Source: Candidatus Thiodiazotropha sp.
GTDB taxonomy: Bacteria; Pseudomonadota; Gammaproteobacteria; Chromatiales; Chromatiaceae
Direction: 5' to 3'
DNA: 64,000 nucleotides
NCBI GenBank assembly: GCA_023838465.1
Contig: JAIVEQ010000001.1
Span: 108,501 to 172,500, forward strand
In this document: one piece after another, positions 27,740-37,587 of the stretch
Numbering within the stretch: position 1 is the stretch's first letter
How the letters are laid out: the number at the start of each line of letters is the position of its first letter
The notes under the pieces: model-generated
Database searches by the model: none
What the model saw: only the letters and a program-made list of their open reading frames with translations
Told to the model about the DNA's origin: nothing
Position numbers and translations under genes: made by a program

Positions 27740-29992
27740 TTATTGCCGTTCAGTTTGGTAACCATAGATATATTCCTGCATTGCTTTATCTGCTGCCTGA
27801 CCCAAAGCACCAAATCCCTTCAGTTCCAGCTGCAGCATAAAACGTGATTCCTCTTCTTCATCTTTATCTTCGTTCGCCACATAGCGTTGGAAGAAGGTGC
27901 GCAGCTTCCAGCAGCAGCGGCCGCCATATTCGAAGCCGAGTATTCTATTCATATTTCTTTCGAAAAGGTATGAGTGCTTCCATTTACCAAATAGACTGAG
28001 TTTGTGACCAAATGGCCAGAAGAATGAGAAATCCATGTCTTCAATAGTGTCACGCTTGAAATTATAATCGATATTCAAGCGTTCGTGTTTGGGCGTGTTG
28101 TAGCGCAAGGTGAAACGGCCTTTATCAATCTGTTCCTTATCCAAGTGAGGGTTACGGCGCACCGCCAGTGTCGTTCGCCAATAACTCCCTAGTCTAGCTG
28201 AGAGCTCGGCAACTACAGCGGATGAGGGATTTTCTTCTGTGGATCCAGTCAGTTGCACTTCTCTATTATCGGTGTAGTAGATCTGACCAATGCTGGCGCG
28301 TAATCGTTCCATGCCGTTATTCGCCTGGAACCAGCGGGTGGTCAGGCCGAAAGAGATCTGATCAGCATCGCCGAAACGGTCTTTGCCGGTAAATCGGTTC
28401 TCCTTGAACAGGTTGGCAAAACTGAGATCGAGATCTGCCGTGTCGAAGTCGGGGATATCAGACTGGTCGTCAAAGGGTGCAGAGAGGTAGAAGAGACGGG
28501 ATTCCAATGTCTGCAAGGCAGCTGAGCCGAACCAGTGGGTTTCACGCTCAAACACCAGGCCGCTGTCTAGGCTGAAGGCGGGCACGAAATAGTCTGGCTT
28601 TTCGTTGAGTTGTACATCCTCTTGATCGAGCTTGTATCCGCCATAGTTGAGGCTCAATTTGGGGGTTAGATGACCCCAGCTGCGACGCATCGGCAAGCTA
28701 AGTGTTGGACGCAGAATGAGCCGCTCGCCGTTTATCAGGGTGCCGTGTTTAAAATGGGTGTATTCGCCGGTGAAGCCAAGCTCCAGACCTAATGGGTTGC
28801 GATGGCTCCGGTAGATACTCAGCAACTGCGGTAACCGGCGGTAGGGGTGGCTGCTTTTGCTGAGGGTTTCATCCACTGTTTGAAATGTCTGCAAGCGACC
28901 AAGCAGCCGCCAGTTACCCAACCGGTAGTTTACTTCACCAACCCGTTCCAGATGGCGAGTACTGGTGATCGATAGTCCGGTACCGAAATCGTCCAGATAT
29001 TCGTTATCGCTCACGGCATCGGTTTCGATATGGGTAGTCAATCCAGGGGCAGGCCGGCTGACATGATAGAACCGGAAGGCACGCCGCTGACTGCCGTGAT
29101 CTGCACTCTCCTCACTATCCTTCGGCAATATCTCGCCACTCACTTCGGCGCGTTGGTTTTCACCGAGAAAACGAAACTCGCCACCCAGCATAAGGCCACG
29201 TTTGCTCATCCAGCGAGGCGTCAATGTAGCATCATAGTTAGGCGCAATATTGAAATAATAAGGGAGCGTGAGTTCACTGCCGAGTCGGTTAGATGATGAA
29301 ATGGAGGGTATTAATAAGCCACTTTTTCTCCGTTCATCCACAGGGAAAGTGAAGTAGGGCATGTAGAGAATGGGTACACCTGCCAGGCGCAAACGGGCAT
29401 GATGGGCGCTCCCCCAACCTTCTGCCATATCGATATCAAGCTCAGAGGCAGCCAAGCTCCAGTCATCTTTACCAGGTGCGCAGGTGGTATAGATCACCTC
29501 TTCGTAGTGAGATTGCTCTTTGCCGGTTATCTTGATTAACTTGGCACTGCCACGAGCATTGCGGGTCGTGAGACGAAATTCAGTATCACTCAGCCAACCC
29601 CTGTCCTCGTCTAACTCCAGATGCCCCTGTGTTGCGCCGAACCGCAGGCCGGGTTGCTGAATAAAAAGGTTACCGAAAAGATCGGCGGCGCGGTCCTCCT
29701 GTCGGTAAGTGATGTTATCGGCTTCTGCGTAACCACCCTGCTGCCAGAGCTGTACCGACCCACTCAGTCGACTGACTCCACCCGCTTGGTCGAATTCCAT
29801 GCGATCCGCCTCAAGTTGGGTGAGTTCACTGGGGAAGGGTGGTGGCGGGGCCGAAAGGTCGTTATGAGCTGGTTCCTGGCCACAATAGTCCCAGTTGATC
29901 CCTTGATCGAGACGCCGATTTTCATCCGCAACAGCAAGTAGGGGCAGTAGCAGGCAGGGGAGTAGTGCATGAATGAGTGTGAGGCGTGACAT
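27740..29992 (-). CDS. lptD: LPS-assembly outer-membrane protein LptD
   Basis: About 750 residues with a signal peptide, an N-terminal OstA/LptD jellyroll (about 50-200) and a large beta-barrel. The two N-terminal and two C-terminal cysteine regions (YCGQEP; GGRCCWKL) match the disulfide-bonding pattern of LptD. It inserts LPS into the outer leaflet with LptE. I chose the ATG at 29992; a TTG one codon upstream is possible. amgK, which is often divergent from lptD, is here separated from it by an efflux pair. Confidence 0.95.
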   Translation of the reverse strand: MSRLTLIHALLPCLLLPLLAVADENRRLDQGINWDYCGQEPAHNDLSAPPPPFPSELTQLEADRMEFDQAGGVSRLSGSVQLWQQGGYAEADNITYRQEDRAADLFGNLFIQQPGLRFGATQGHLELDEDRGWLSDTEFRLTTRNARGSAKLIKITGKEQSHYEEVIYTTCAPGKDDWSLAASELDIDMAEGWGSAHHARLRLAGVPILYMPYFTFPVDERRKSGLLIPSISSSNRLGSELTLPYYFNIAPNYDATLTPRWMSKRGLMLGGEFRFLGENQRAEVSGEILPKDSEESADHGSQRRAFRFYHVSRPAPGLTTHIETDAVSDNEYLDDFGTGLSITSTRHLERVGEVNYRLGNWRLLGRLQTFQTVDETLSKSSHPYRRLPQLLSIYRSHRNPLGLELGFTGEYTHFKHGTLINGERLILRPTLSLPMRRSWGHLTPKLSLNYGGYKLDQEDVQLNEKPDYFVPAFSLDSGLVFERETHWFGSAALQTLESRLFYLSAPFDDQSDIPDFDTADLDLSFANLFKENRFTGKDRFGDADQISFGLTTRWFQANNGMERLRASIGQIYYTDNREVQLTGSTEENPSSAVVAELSARLGSYWRTTLAVRRNPHLDKEQIDKGRFTLRYNTPKHERLNIDYNFKRDTIEDMDFSFFWPFGHKLSLFGKWKHSYLFERNMNRILGFEYGGRCCWKLRTFFQRYVANEDKDEEEESRFMLQLELKGFGALGQAADKAMQEYIYGYQTERQ

Positions 29993-30143
29993 CAATTTGG
30001 TTGATTGTTAATTGTATTCAGGTGAAAGCAGTCAAGGAACCAATACTGAATAGTGAACTCATTTAAGAATGGCATTGATAAAACATCACGCGGGTCTGCA
30101 CAAAATCGCATAGAATCTGCCTTACTTCAAATTCTCTGGATAA

Positions 30144-31337
30144 TTGGTACTACTCGTGACCTCTGTTAGACGTCGTTTTTTCCTTACCCTGGCCATTCTC
30201 ATCGTGACGATCATTGCCGTTGTGCTATTGGTGGTGACACGACCTGAGGCCAATGTGGAGATGAAGCAGCCTGGCATCACCCGTGTTGTAGTGACCGAAG
30301 TGATACAGCGTGATCTGCAGCCAACGATTGAATTTACCGGTATCCTCCGCCCCCGTCAGACCGCTTCTGTGCGTTTCGAGGTGTCGGGTGAACTGATGGT
30401 CCGAAATGTGGAACCGGGTCAGTTGGTCGATAGCGGGGAGTTGCTGCTGCAGTTGGATGATGCCGATTATCAGGATGCATTGAAGGAAGCGACTTCTCAG
30501 CTGAGCGAGACTCAAGCGGCTCTGGAGCGCGATCAGGCGCTGCTCAAACTGGCGCGTGAAAATCGTCAACTGGCAGAACGTGAATATCAGCGCTTGGAGA
30601 AATTGGGGAAGGGTTCCCTGGCATCCGTCTCCACACGAGAGGGTTCCCGCCAGCAGTTGATAAACCTACAAAGTGAGGAGGCGCGACTGGCCTATAGCAT
30701 GCAAAGCAGCCGCGCCCGCCTGGCGAGACAGGATGCAGCACTCAGCCGTGCACAGCGTAATCTTGATCGCACTCGGCTATTGGCACCATTCACCGGCCGG
30801 GTTAATCGGGTAATGGCCGAGGTGGGTGACTATCTGCAAGGCAACAGCTTGGTGTTGGAGTTGATCGACACCAATACCTTGGAACTGGAAGTGGCAGTGA
30901 GTGGCGACGTCGCTGCTGCCCTCGCACTGGGACAGGTGTTGGTTCTGGATATCGATCGCCGTCAGATCGCAGGGGAGCTGGTTGCCCTGCAGTTTGATCC
31001 CGATCCCCAGACCCATACCCATCCGTTACGTATTCGCATTCCGGGTGATGGATTGCTGCCTGGGCAACTGGGTCGGGTCGGTCTGCCATTACGCCCCAGA
31101 ATGGATGCTTTGGTCGTACCCGCATCGGCAGTGATGCGAGAAGAGGGCAAGCACTATGTTTTCCTGTTGAAGGAGGGTCGTCTTGTGCAACAACAGGTGA
31201 TGACAGGCATCCGTCAGGATGATCTACAGATTCTGCAACGGGGTGTCGAAGAGGGTGATCTGGTGGTTGCCAGGGATGTGGAAGTACTGAGTCACGATAT
31301 CGAGGTGCAGGTGGAATCCAACGAGGAAGCCCATTGA
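30144..31337 (+). CDS. RND efflux periplasmic adaptor (membrane fusion protein)
   Basis: About 397 residues. An N-terminal anchor helix (about 10-30) precedes a biotinyl/lipoyl-like domain (RFEVSGELMVRNVEPGQLVDSGE), a coiled-coil hairpin (about 105-205), the second lipoyl half (LLAPFTGRVNRVMAEVGDYL) and beta-barrel domains. It links the permease encoded downstream to an outer-membrane channel; none is encoded here. The start is uncertain: TTG at 30144 or GTG at 30156, both with weak ribosome sites. The stop overlaps the permease start. Confidence 0.9.
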   Translation: MVLLVTSVRRRFFLTLAILIVTIIAVVLLVVTRPEANVEMKQPGITRVVVTEVIQRDLQPTIEFTGILRPRQTASVRFEVSGELMVRNVEPGQLVDSGELLLQLDDADYQDALKEATSQLSETQAALERDQALLKLARENRQLAEREYQRLEKLGKGSLASVSTREGSRQQLINLQSEEARLAYSMQSSRARLARQDAALSRAQRNLDRTRLLAPFTGRVNRVMAEVGDYLQGNSLVLELIDTNTLELEVAVSGDVAAALALGQVLVLDIDRRQIAGELVALQFDPDPQTHTHPLRIRIPGDGLLPGQLGRVGLPLRPRMDALVVPASAVMREEGKHYVFLLKEGRLVQQQVMTGIRQDDLQILQRGVEEGDLVVARDVEVLSHDIEVQVESNEEAH

Positions 31338-34300
31338 TCGATTTTTCGATTCGTAATCCATTAATGGTCAATCTGTTGTTGATCATCGTACTACTGGCTG
31401 GCGTCATATCCTGGTATGCCATGCCGCAAGAGATGTTTCCGGTTGTGGAACAAGACAAGGTCAGTATAAAGACATTCTTTGAAGGGGCCTCTCCAGAGGA
31501 GATGGAGCGTCAGGTTACCCTGCCCATTGAGCAGGAGCTGGACGGTCTGGCCGATATCGATGTCATCAGCTCCACCAGCAATGAGAGCACCTCCAATATC
31601 CTCATTGAATTAAAGACCGGTTCTGATGTGGATAACTTTATGCGCAAGGTGCGTACTGCGCTGGATCAGGTTGATGACCTGCCTGAAGAGGCTGAGGAAC
31701 CGGAATTAGCGCGGCTTGAGACGCGTTTTCCCGTTATCTCAGTAAGCCTGTTTGGGGAGATATCCCGGGGTGAGCTGTATGCCATCGCAGAGGAAATCAA
31801 GGATGAACTGATCCAACTGCCAGGTGTGGCATCGGTGGGGACGGCCGGTGACAGGGAGTGGGAGATCTGGGTGGTTGCAGATCCTCAGGTATTGGCCGCG
31901 CGTGGTGTCTCTCTCAATCAAATCGGCCATGCGTTACAGAATAATCTGCGTGATTTACCTGGCGGTACGCTGAAATCGACAAGCGGTGATATCCGTCTTC
32001 GTGGCATGGGGGTACCCCCTGATCCAGAACAGATGGCGGCTATAGTATTGCGTCATAACGAGCAGGGCGGGCAGTTGCGTCTGGGGGAATTGGCTCAGGT
32101 TCAGTTACGACTGGAGGAGGCACAGACATTGGGGCGCTTCAACGGCAAGCCCTCAGTCAACTTGACCATTAATAAAACCAGTCAGGCATCCACCATTGAA
32201 GTGGCGAGACTGGTGCATGAGTTTGTAGTGAACTATCAGCAAAACCTGCCGGTAGGTATCAGCCTCGGACTGTTCAGTGATCTCTCTGTGTATGTTAAAA
32301 ATCGGCTGGAAACAGTCAAGTCATCAGGTATTGTCGGACTTGTACTGGTGCTGCTGGCACTCTATTTGATGCTCAATTTCCGCGTTGCTTTCATCACTGC
32401 GCTAGGTATTCCAGTCTCATTCCTGGTAGCAGTGATTACCCTTTATATGTTGGGTTACAGCATCAACATGGTTTCCCTGTTTGCCTTTCTTATTGCGCTT
32501 GGCCTGATTGTTGATGATGCAATCATCGTCAATGAAAATATCTATCGCCATCTGGAGATGGGAGAAAACCCTGCAGGTGCTGCAGCGTTAGGCACCAAGG
32601 AGGTCTACTGGCCTGTTGTGGCATCGACCACTACAACCATTGCTGCCTTTATGCCGATGTTCGCCATTGGTGGCACTATGGGTGCATTCATATCTGTGAT
32701 CCCTGTGGTGGTCAGTGCCTCACTGGCTGGTTCATTATTGGAGGCCTTCGGTGTTTTGCCATCTCATGCAAAGGAGTTTTTACGTACAGCAAAAGAGCGT
32801 AAGCCAGGGCGTCTCGACTGGACCGCTTTGAATCGTCGTTATACTCAACTGCTAGGCAAATGTTTGGACTATCGTTATCCAGTGGCGATGTTGAGTGTCG
32901 GGGTGTTGGTGATTACGGTTACCTTTGCTACTACCCGGATTCCATTTCTACTATTCGGCCATGTCGATGTGGGGCAATTTTTCGTCAATGTAGAGGCGCC
33001 CAGTACCTATAGCATTGAAGATGCTTCCCGCTTGGCAGATAAGTTGGAAGAGACCATCATGCAAACCCTGGGTGACGATGAACTGGAGACCTTGCTGAGT
33101 AATGTGGGTGTGATGTTCATAGACTTTCATCGAGTGAAATTGGGTAGTCGTTACATTCAATTGATTGTCGATTTAAAGAAACAGAAACCCGAAGGTTTTA
33201 TTGAACGTTGGATCTCTCCGCTGGTAAGTCTGAAGTTCTCCTGGGAGGGAAGTCGTAAGCGTAGTTCCAAGATGGTGATCGAAGATGTGCGCAAGGCACT
33301 GCAACAGATACCCGGTATTCAGAGGATGTCGATACTGCGCGCGCAAGGAGGACCGGCCGGGGCGGATATAGAGATTGGCGTGCTGGGTGAGTCGGTTGAC
33401 GGGATCAGTCATACAGCAGAGACGATACGTAGTTTCATTGGTCGCCTGCCGGGGGTCTCCGATGCCAGGCAGGATATGGATCCAGGTAAATTGGAGTATC
33501 GTTATGAGCTTAATGAGCGAGGACGCCGCTTAGGTCTCTCTCAGACTCTGCTGGCAAACGCTGTGCGTACTGGCTTTTTAGGTCTCAAGCTGGCCCATGT
33601 AAGCTGGCGTGACAAACGGATACCTGTTCGCCTGATTTACAACGACAAACTGCGTCACGATGCCAGTGCCTTGGTCAGGCTGCCGATCACGCTGGACGAT
33701 GGACGTACGGTCTACCTTGGTGATGTGGCAGACATTGAAGAGGCTAGAGGCTACAACAGTATCAACCGACGTAATCTCAGTCGTTTGGCAACCATCACTG
33801 CCGAAGTCGATGCAAAGGTCACGACCCCCAATCAGGTTTTGGAACTTGTCATGTCAGAGTTCAGTCAGCTCCCCGCAGAGCAGCGTCTGATCATTCTCGG
33901 TGAAAAGAAAAAAGCCGAAGAGTCGATGGCTGGGATGAAACGGGCGGCGGTGATCGCCCTGGCAATCATCTTTTTTATTCTGGCCGCACTCTTTAAATCA
34001 CTGCTCGATCCATTGGTAGTGATGTTTGCTATTCCGTTCGGTGCCATTGGTGTGATCGTGGGACACTTATTGTTTGGCTTTCATCTGCAATTCCTTTCGC
34101 TTATTGGATTCCTTGCACTGACCGGTATCGTGGTCAATGATTCGTTGATCCTGATCGATTTTGCCAAGCGACTAAGGCGTAATGGATGGGATCGAAAAGA
34201 CGCCCTAGTCGAAGCAGGGCGGGTGCGCATTAGACCTATTCTTTTAACCAGTGCCACCACTTTTCTCGGGATCTCTCCATTGATTTTCTTCGCAACCGGA

Positions 34301-34483
34301 CAGACAGCATTTCTTTCGCCGATGGCAGTAAGCCTTGGTTTTGGGTTGTTGTTCGCAACGGTATTGATTTTACTCGCGTTACCCTGCTTCTATCTCATAG
34401 CTGACGATATGAGGTTGCGGGTAACATCAAGAGATATCGGAAGGGGTGATTCAGCTCTTCCGTCCATCGCAACAGATGGCTGA
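31334..34483 (+). CDS. RND-superfamily efflux permease
   Basis: 1049 residues, the typical size, with 12 membrane helices in two repeats and two large periplasmic loops. It has the family strings GLIVDDAIIVNENIYRH (helix 4 acidic residues) and LTGIVVNDSLILIDFAKRLR. The start TTG overlaps the upstream TGA (TTGA), so translation is coupled. Only one permease and one adaptor are present, so the pump likely uses a separately encoded TolC. Substrate is unknown; the family includes AcrB-like and heavy-metal-type members. Confidence 0.93.
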   Translation: MIDFSIRNPLMVNLLLIIVLLAGVISWYAMPQEMFPVVEQDKVSIKTFFEGASPEEMERQVTLPIEQELDGLADIDVISSTSNESTSNILIELKTGSDVDNFMRKVRTALDQVDDLPEEAEEPELARLETRFPVISVSLFGEISRGELYAIAEEIKDELIQLPGVASVGTAGDREWEIWVVADPQVLAARGVSLNQIGHALQNNLRDLPGGTLKSTSGDIRLRGMGVPPDPEQMAAIVLRHNEQGGQLRLGELAQVQLRLEEAQTLGRFNGKPSVNLTINKTSQASTIEVARLVHEFVVNYQQNLPVGISLGLFSDLSVYVKNRLETVKSSGIVGLVLVLLALYLMLNFRVAFITALGIPVSFLVAVITLYMLGYSINMVSLFAFLIALGLIVDDAIIVNENIYRHLEMGENPAGAAALGTKEVYWPVVASTTTTIAAFMPMFAIGGTMGAFISVIPVVVSASLAGSLLEAFGVLPSHAKEFLRTAKERKPGRLDWTALNRRYTQLLGKCLDYRYPVAMLSVGVLVITVTFATTRIPFLLFGHVDVGQFFVNVEAPSTYSIEDASRLADKLEETIMQTLGDDELETLLSNVGVMFIDFHRVKLGSRYIQLIVDLKKQKPEGFIERWISPLVSLKFSWEGSRKRSSKMVIEDVRKALQQIPGIQRMSILRAQGGPAGADIEIGVLGESVDGISHTAETIRSFIGRLPGVSDARQDMDPGKLEYRYELNERGRRLGLSQTLLANAVRTGFLGLKLAHVSWRDKRIPVRLIYNDKLRHDASALVRLPITLDDGRTVYLGDVADIEEARGYNSINRRNLSRLATITAEVDAKVTTPNQVLELVMSEFSQLPAEQRLIILGEKKKAEESMAGMKRAAVIALAIIFFILAALFKSLLDPLVVMFAIPFGAIGVIVGHLLFGFHLQFLSLIGFLALTGIVVNDSLILIDFAKRLRRNGWDRKDALVEAGRVRIRPILLTSATTFLGISPLIFFATGQTAFLSPMAVSLGFGLLFATVLILLALPCFYLIADDMRLRVTSRDIGRGDSALPSIATDG

Positions 34484-34632
34484 CTGATTGCTGCAGAGTC
34501 GATCAATCGTATTTACTAATAATTTATTTCATTTCCAGATGGGCGTATATTCGCGGCAATTCGCGTACATTAGCAGCTGATTCCTGTTCATTTCCTATCA
34601 GTAACCATGACCGTCAAGCGCAAAGAAACAAT

Positions 34633-35616
34633 ATGCCACAGCGTATAGAACAACTTAAAGTGTGGTTAGCCTCACTACCCGGATTGAGCGATTTCACCTT
34701 CGAGCCTGCTTCGGGGGATGCAAGTTTTCGCCGTTACTTTCGCATCTGCACGGCTGGTAAGTGTTTTATCGCTATGGATGCACCAACAGAGAAAGAGGAC
34801 TCCAGGCCCTTCATTCAGATAGCGGCTGCGTTCGAATCGATTGGACTGAACGTACCGCATATCCATGCCCAGGATCTCACTCAGGGATTCATGCTCCTGC
34901 AAGATATGGGTAGTGAGCTCTATCTCGACAAGCTCAACGCAGAAACAGTGGATAGGCTCTATGGCGATGCTTTAGGAGCACTGGTCACACTTCAGGCGTG
35001 CGGTCCGCTTCAAAATATACCCCACTATGACCGGATATTGCTGATGCAGGAGATGACGTTGTTCCGTGACTGGTTGTTGGCTAGAGAGTTGAAGTTGACT
35101 TTGACGAGTGAAGAGCAATCGATGTTGGATAGTGTCTTCAACCTGTTAGCCGATAATGCCCTTCAGCAGCCCCAGGTTTGTGTACATAGGGACTATCATT
35201 CACGCAACCTGATGGTCATGGCTCAACATAATCCCGGAATACTTGATTTTCAGGATGCTGTCATTGGCCCAGTGACCTATGACCTGGTCTCTCTGTTGCG
35301 CGATTGTTATATCAATTGGACTGAGCATCAGGTTTACGCTTGGTCGAAAGGCTATTTCGAACTGGCAGTACAGTCTGGCGTGTTACAAGCCAAACACGAG
35401 GGCCAGTTCCAGATGTGGTTTGATCTGATGGGTGTTCAGAGGCACCTCAAGGCGAGTGGTATTTTTGCCAGATTGAATCAGCGTGACGGAAAGCCCGGCT
35501 ATTTGAAGGATATTCCAAGAACACTTGGCTATATCGTTACTATCAATAGCAGGAATCCAGGTTTAAAGGGGCTTGTGGCATTTATCCAGAAGCGAGTCCT
35601 TCCGCTGTTAAAATAG
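34633..35616 (+). CDS. amgK: Cell-wall sugar kinase AmgK (aminoglycoside phosphotransferase fold)
   Basis: 327 residues of the APH kinase fold, with the ATP/sugar catalytic motifs VCVHRDYHSRNLMV (near 184) and ILDFQDAVIGPVTYDLVSLL. AmgK phosphorylates N-acetylmuramate and GlcNAc at the anomeric position in the peptidoglycan-recycling route found in Pseudomonas. Its usual partner, the nucleotidyltransferase MurU, is not next to it. anmK at 58.7 kb provides the other MurNAc route. Confidence 0.88.
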   Translation: MPQRIEQLKVWLASLPGLSDFTFEPASGDASFRRYFRICTAGKCFIAMDAPTEKEDSRPFIQIAAAFESIGLNVPHIHAQDLTQGFMLLQDMGSELYLDKLNAETVDRLYGDALGALVTLQACGPLQNIPHYDRILLMQEMTLFRDWLLARELKLTLTSEEQSMLDSVFNLLADNALQQPQVCVHRDYHSRNLMVMAQHNPGILDFQDAVIGPVTYDLVSLLRDCYINWTEHQVYAWSKGYFELAVQSGVLQAKHEGQFQMWFDLMGVQRHLKASGIFARLNQRDGKPGYLKDIPRTLGYIVTINSRNPGLKGLVAFIQKRVLPLLK

Positions 35617-36017
35617 GCGTGAATATGCTGGGGATACCATATCTTTATCAAGCAATTCATACCTTTTTGTTATGTCAGACATCACGATCGCAACTTAATC
35701 TACTGATATTCTGACGATTAACATAGTTTTACAATGGCTTTGTTGCTGTACTTTTTAGGATAAAAAATACTGCAACACTAACCCTAGTAACTTACTAAGT
35801 TATTACCTGTTTAACTCCTAGAATGCAATTTAGATAGTATATATAAGTTATTGATGTTATGTTTTTTGCTCAGAAGCACAAGCAATGTGTCGTAAATAAA
35901 CAACAGTCAATTATTCTGTGTCTTTTTTGCAAAAAACGCTTGCAATTTGTATCTCCGTTGACTAATATTCGCTTCGTAGTCAAATTTTTCTACCCATCAA
36001 TTCTCGGAGTTAACTCA
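35617..36017. other. Intergenic region upstream of the porin gene
   Basis: About 400 AT-rich bases. The right part carries the porin promoter and leader. The left part has no gene I can support; runs of A and T there may be an upstream activating or bent-DNA region, which is typical for strongly expressed porins. Confidence 0.6.
35940..35968 (+). promoter_or_regulatory. Porin promoter
   Basis: TTGCAA (35940-35945), 17-base spacer and TAATAT (35963-35968) form a good sigma70-type promoter. It would give a leader of about 40 bases before the porin ATG at 36018, with GGAG at the ribosome site. Confidence 0.65.
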
Positions 36018-37025
36018 ATGAAAAAAGTACTCTCTCTGGCAATTGCCGCTGCACTGGTGGCTCCTGCTGCTGCAATGGCTGACGCTACTCTATTTGGTAA
36101 AGCACACTTCATCATCGAAAATGTGGATGATGGCGACACAGAAGTTTGGGGCGTGGACAGCATCCATTCACGTGTAGGCGTGAAAGGCAGCGAAGACCTG
36201 GGTGGCGGACTCAAGGCTCTTTACCATTTTGAATTCAAAGTACATCAGGATGACGGTGCTGATGGTTTTGGCAATCGTAACCAGTTCATCGGTCTTGCCG
36301 GTGGTTTCGGTACCGCTCTGTTGGGTCGTCACGACACCCCAATGAAAATGTCACAAGGTAAGTTCGACCAGTTCGGTGATCTGCCAAACGGTGACCTTGC
36401 TAACGTGATTCCTGGTGATGACCGCGTTGATAACGTTATCGCTTATGTATCACCTGCCATGGGCGGCCTGACTTTTATTGGCGCTTTGGTCTCTGGTGAG
36501 AGAGCTGACCTTAAGCTGGACGGTCATGCCGATCACATCTCCCTGGCTGGTCTCTACAACAACGGCCCGATCTTCGTATCTCTGTCCTACAACAGCTATG
36601 ACCTCGGTGATGTATACATTGAACCTTCACTGCTGCGTCTTACCGGTGTCTGGAATGGCGGAATGTGGCAGGCTGGTGTTATGTATGCCTCCATGGATCT
36701 GGATATCGAGGGTGCAGACAATCCCGATTTCCTCGGTCTGAGCGGTCACGTAAAAGTTGGCGGCGCTGGCAAGATCAAGGCCCAGTACTTGATGGGTGAC
36801 TCCACTAATGGTGGCGTTAACGCGCTCGTAGCAGGTTTCACTCCTAATGTGAACGTAGGTATGCCTGTATCCGATCCAGAGAATGATGTTACTCAGTTCA
36901 GCGTTGGTTATGAGCATGCTCTGAGCAAACGTACCATTACTCACGTAGGTTTCACCTCTTATGAAGAAGACGAGACCGAAGTTGAGTCTGATGCATTCTT
37001 CGCTGGTCTGATCCACAACTTCTAA
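36018..37025 (+). CDS. Outer-membrane general porin
   Basis: 335 residues starting MKKVLSLAIAAALVAPAAAMA, a clear signal peptide. The mature protein has the OmpC-like/gram-negative porin pattern of alternating strands, with GRHDTPMKM and a C-terminal beta-signal ending in phenylalanine (DAFFAGLIHNF). The frame runs on 53 codons upstream of the ATG I chose, but that part is non-coding: it lacks a ribosome site and the signal peptide starts at 36018. Strong promoter and terminator point to high expression. Confidence 0.95.
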   Translation: MKKVLSLAIAAALVAPAAAMADATLFGKAHFIIENVDDGDTEVWGVDSIHSRVGVKGSEDLGGGLKALYHFEFKVHQDDGADGFGNRNQFIGLAGGFGTALLGRHDTPMKMSQGKFDQFGDLPNGDLANVIPGDDRVDNVIAYVSPAMGGLTFIGALVSGERADLKLDGHADHISLAGLYNNGPIFVSLSYNSYDLGDVYIEPSLLRLTGVWNGGMWQAGVMYASMDLDIEGADNPDFLGLSGHVKVGGAGKIKAQYLMGDSTNGGVNALVAGFTPNVNVGMPVSDPENDVTQFSVGYEHALSKRTITHVGFTSYEEDETEVESDAFFAGLIHNF

Positions 37026-37051
37026 TATCTTTTAGAGGTATTTCAAGTTAG

Positions 37052-37080
37052 AAAACGGGGCCGTTTGGCCCCGTTTTTTT
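37052..37080 (+). terminator. Rho-independent terminator of the porin gene
   Basis: AAAACGGGGCC and GGCCCCGTTTT pair perfectly around a GTTT loop, followed by more T. It lies 27 bases past the stop. Confidence 0.92.
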
Positions 37081-37333
37081 GCGTTTACACCGTAGTAATA
37101 TCACAAACTTCCGCAAATCCGTCTTTGCTGCCCTAACAATATTTGAATCTGCTGCAGTATTTACCGGTCGTGTGCATATTCTTTTGTGGATTTACATAGT
37201 GCTAAAGTCAAACCGGTACTAACCAACATAAGTGAGTTAACTAAGTAGGAAAGTCCTTTAGGCAGCATTGACCTGATGGATTCCGAATCTCACAAGCACA
37301 CAGGTTTTTCAAGTGAGTCTTCGATCTCGTGAT

Positions 37334-37362
37334 GTCTTTTAGGCGTCCCAGGCCTAAAAGAC
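37334..37362. repeat. Perfect 11-bp palindrome at the right end of the insertion
   Basis: GTCTTTTAGGC (37334-37344) and GCCTAAAAGAC (37352-37362) form a perfect stem around GTCCCAG. The flanking GATC...GTG and CAC...GATC sequences extend the imperfect pairing. Confidence 0.85.
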
Positions 37363-37382
37363 ACTCGATCTTTGACAACCTA

Positions 37383-37587
37383 TTAGTGCCCCGGACGGTC
37401 CTGGTCACTGACACTACGTGATCACATCGCAAGCTCGTGACCACTCCGCCGTCAGTTCCCAAATGACTGGACGCCGTGTTCGGATGCTCGCTTTGCATCC
37501 CCTCTGGCGCAAGGCACGACGGGTCTACAGTCTCGCCTCACGCCTACCGGGGACTAACCGCCTCGGCTTTCAGCCTTCCTTGGCGCT
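37383..37587 (-). ncRNA. HEARO/omegaRNA-like structured RNA
   Basis: On the minus strand a long-range stem closes the whole core: TTAGTCCCCGG (37557-37547) pairs with CCGGGGCACTAA (37394-37383), with one bulged C. Inside are GGATGC-AAAGCGA-GCATCC, CAGT...ACTG and GTGGTCAC...GTGATCAC stems, and the paired blocks GGCG..AGGC/GCCT..CGCC. A 5' hairpin (GCGCC..GGCT-GAA-AGCC..GGCG) lies at 37558-37587. The sequence GGATGCAAAGCGAGCATCCG and the overall plan match, from memory, the HEARO RNA that precedes IscB genes and acts as its guide RNA. The family name needs a covariance-model search; the structure itself is visible. Confidence 0.65.

Noticed and set aside
37241..37498. A separate 85-codon gene
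   Set aside because: Its start lies inside the insertion and only its last 20 residues are protein-like; they belong to the split CopZ-like gene.
37383..37557. Group I or group II self-splicing intron as the explanation for the insert
   Set aside because: I see no domain V-type hairpin or group I core elements, and the insert carries a terminal palindrome typical of IS200/IS605 ends. Not excluded without a model search.
37383..37557. Integron attC site
   Set aside because: The stem lacks the paired R and L boxes in the right spacing, and the locus is a single interrupted gene, not a cassette array.
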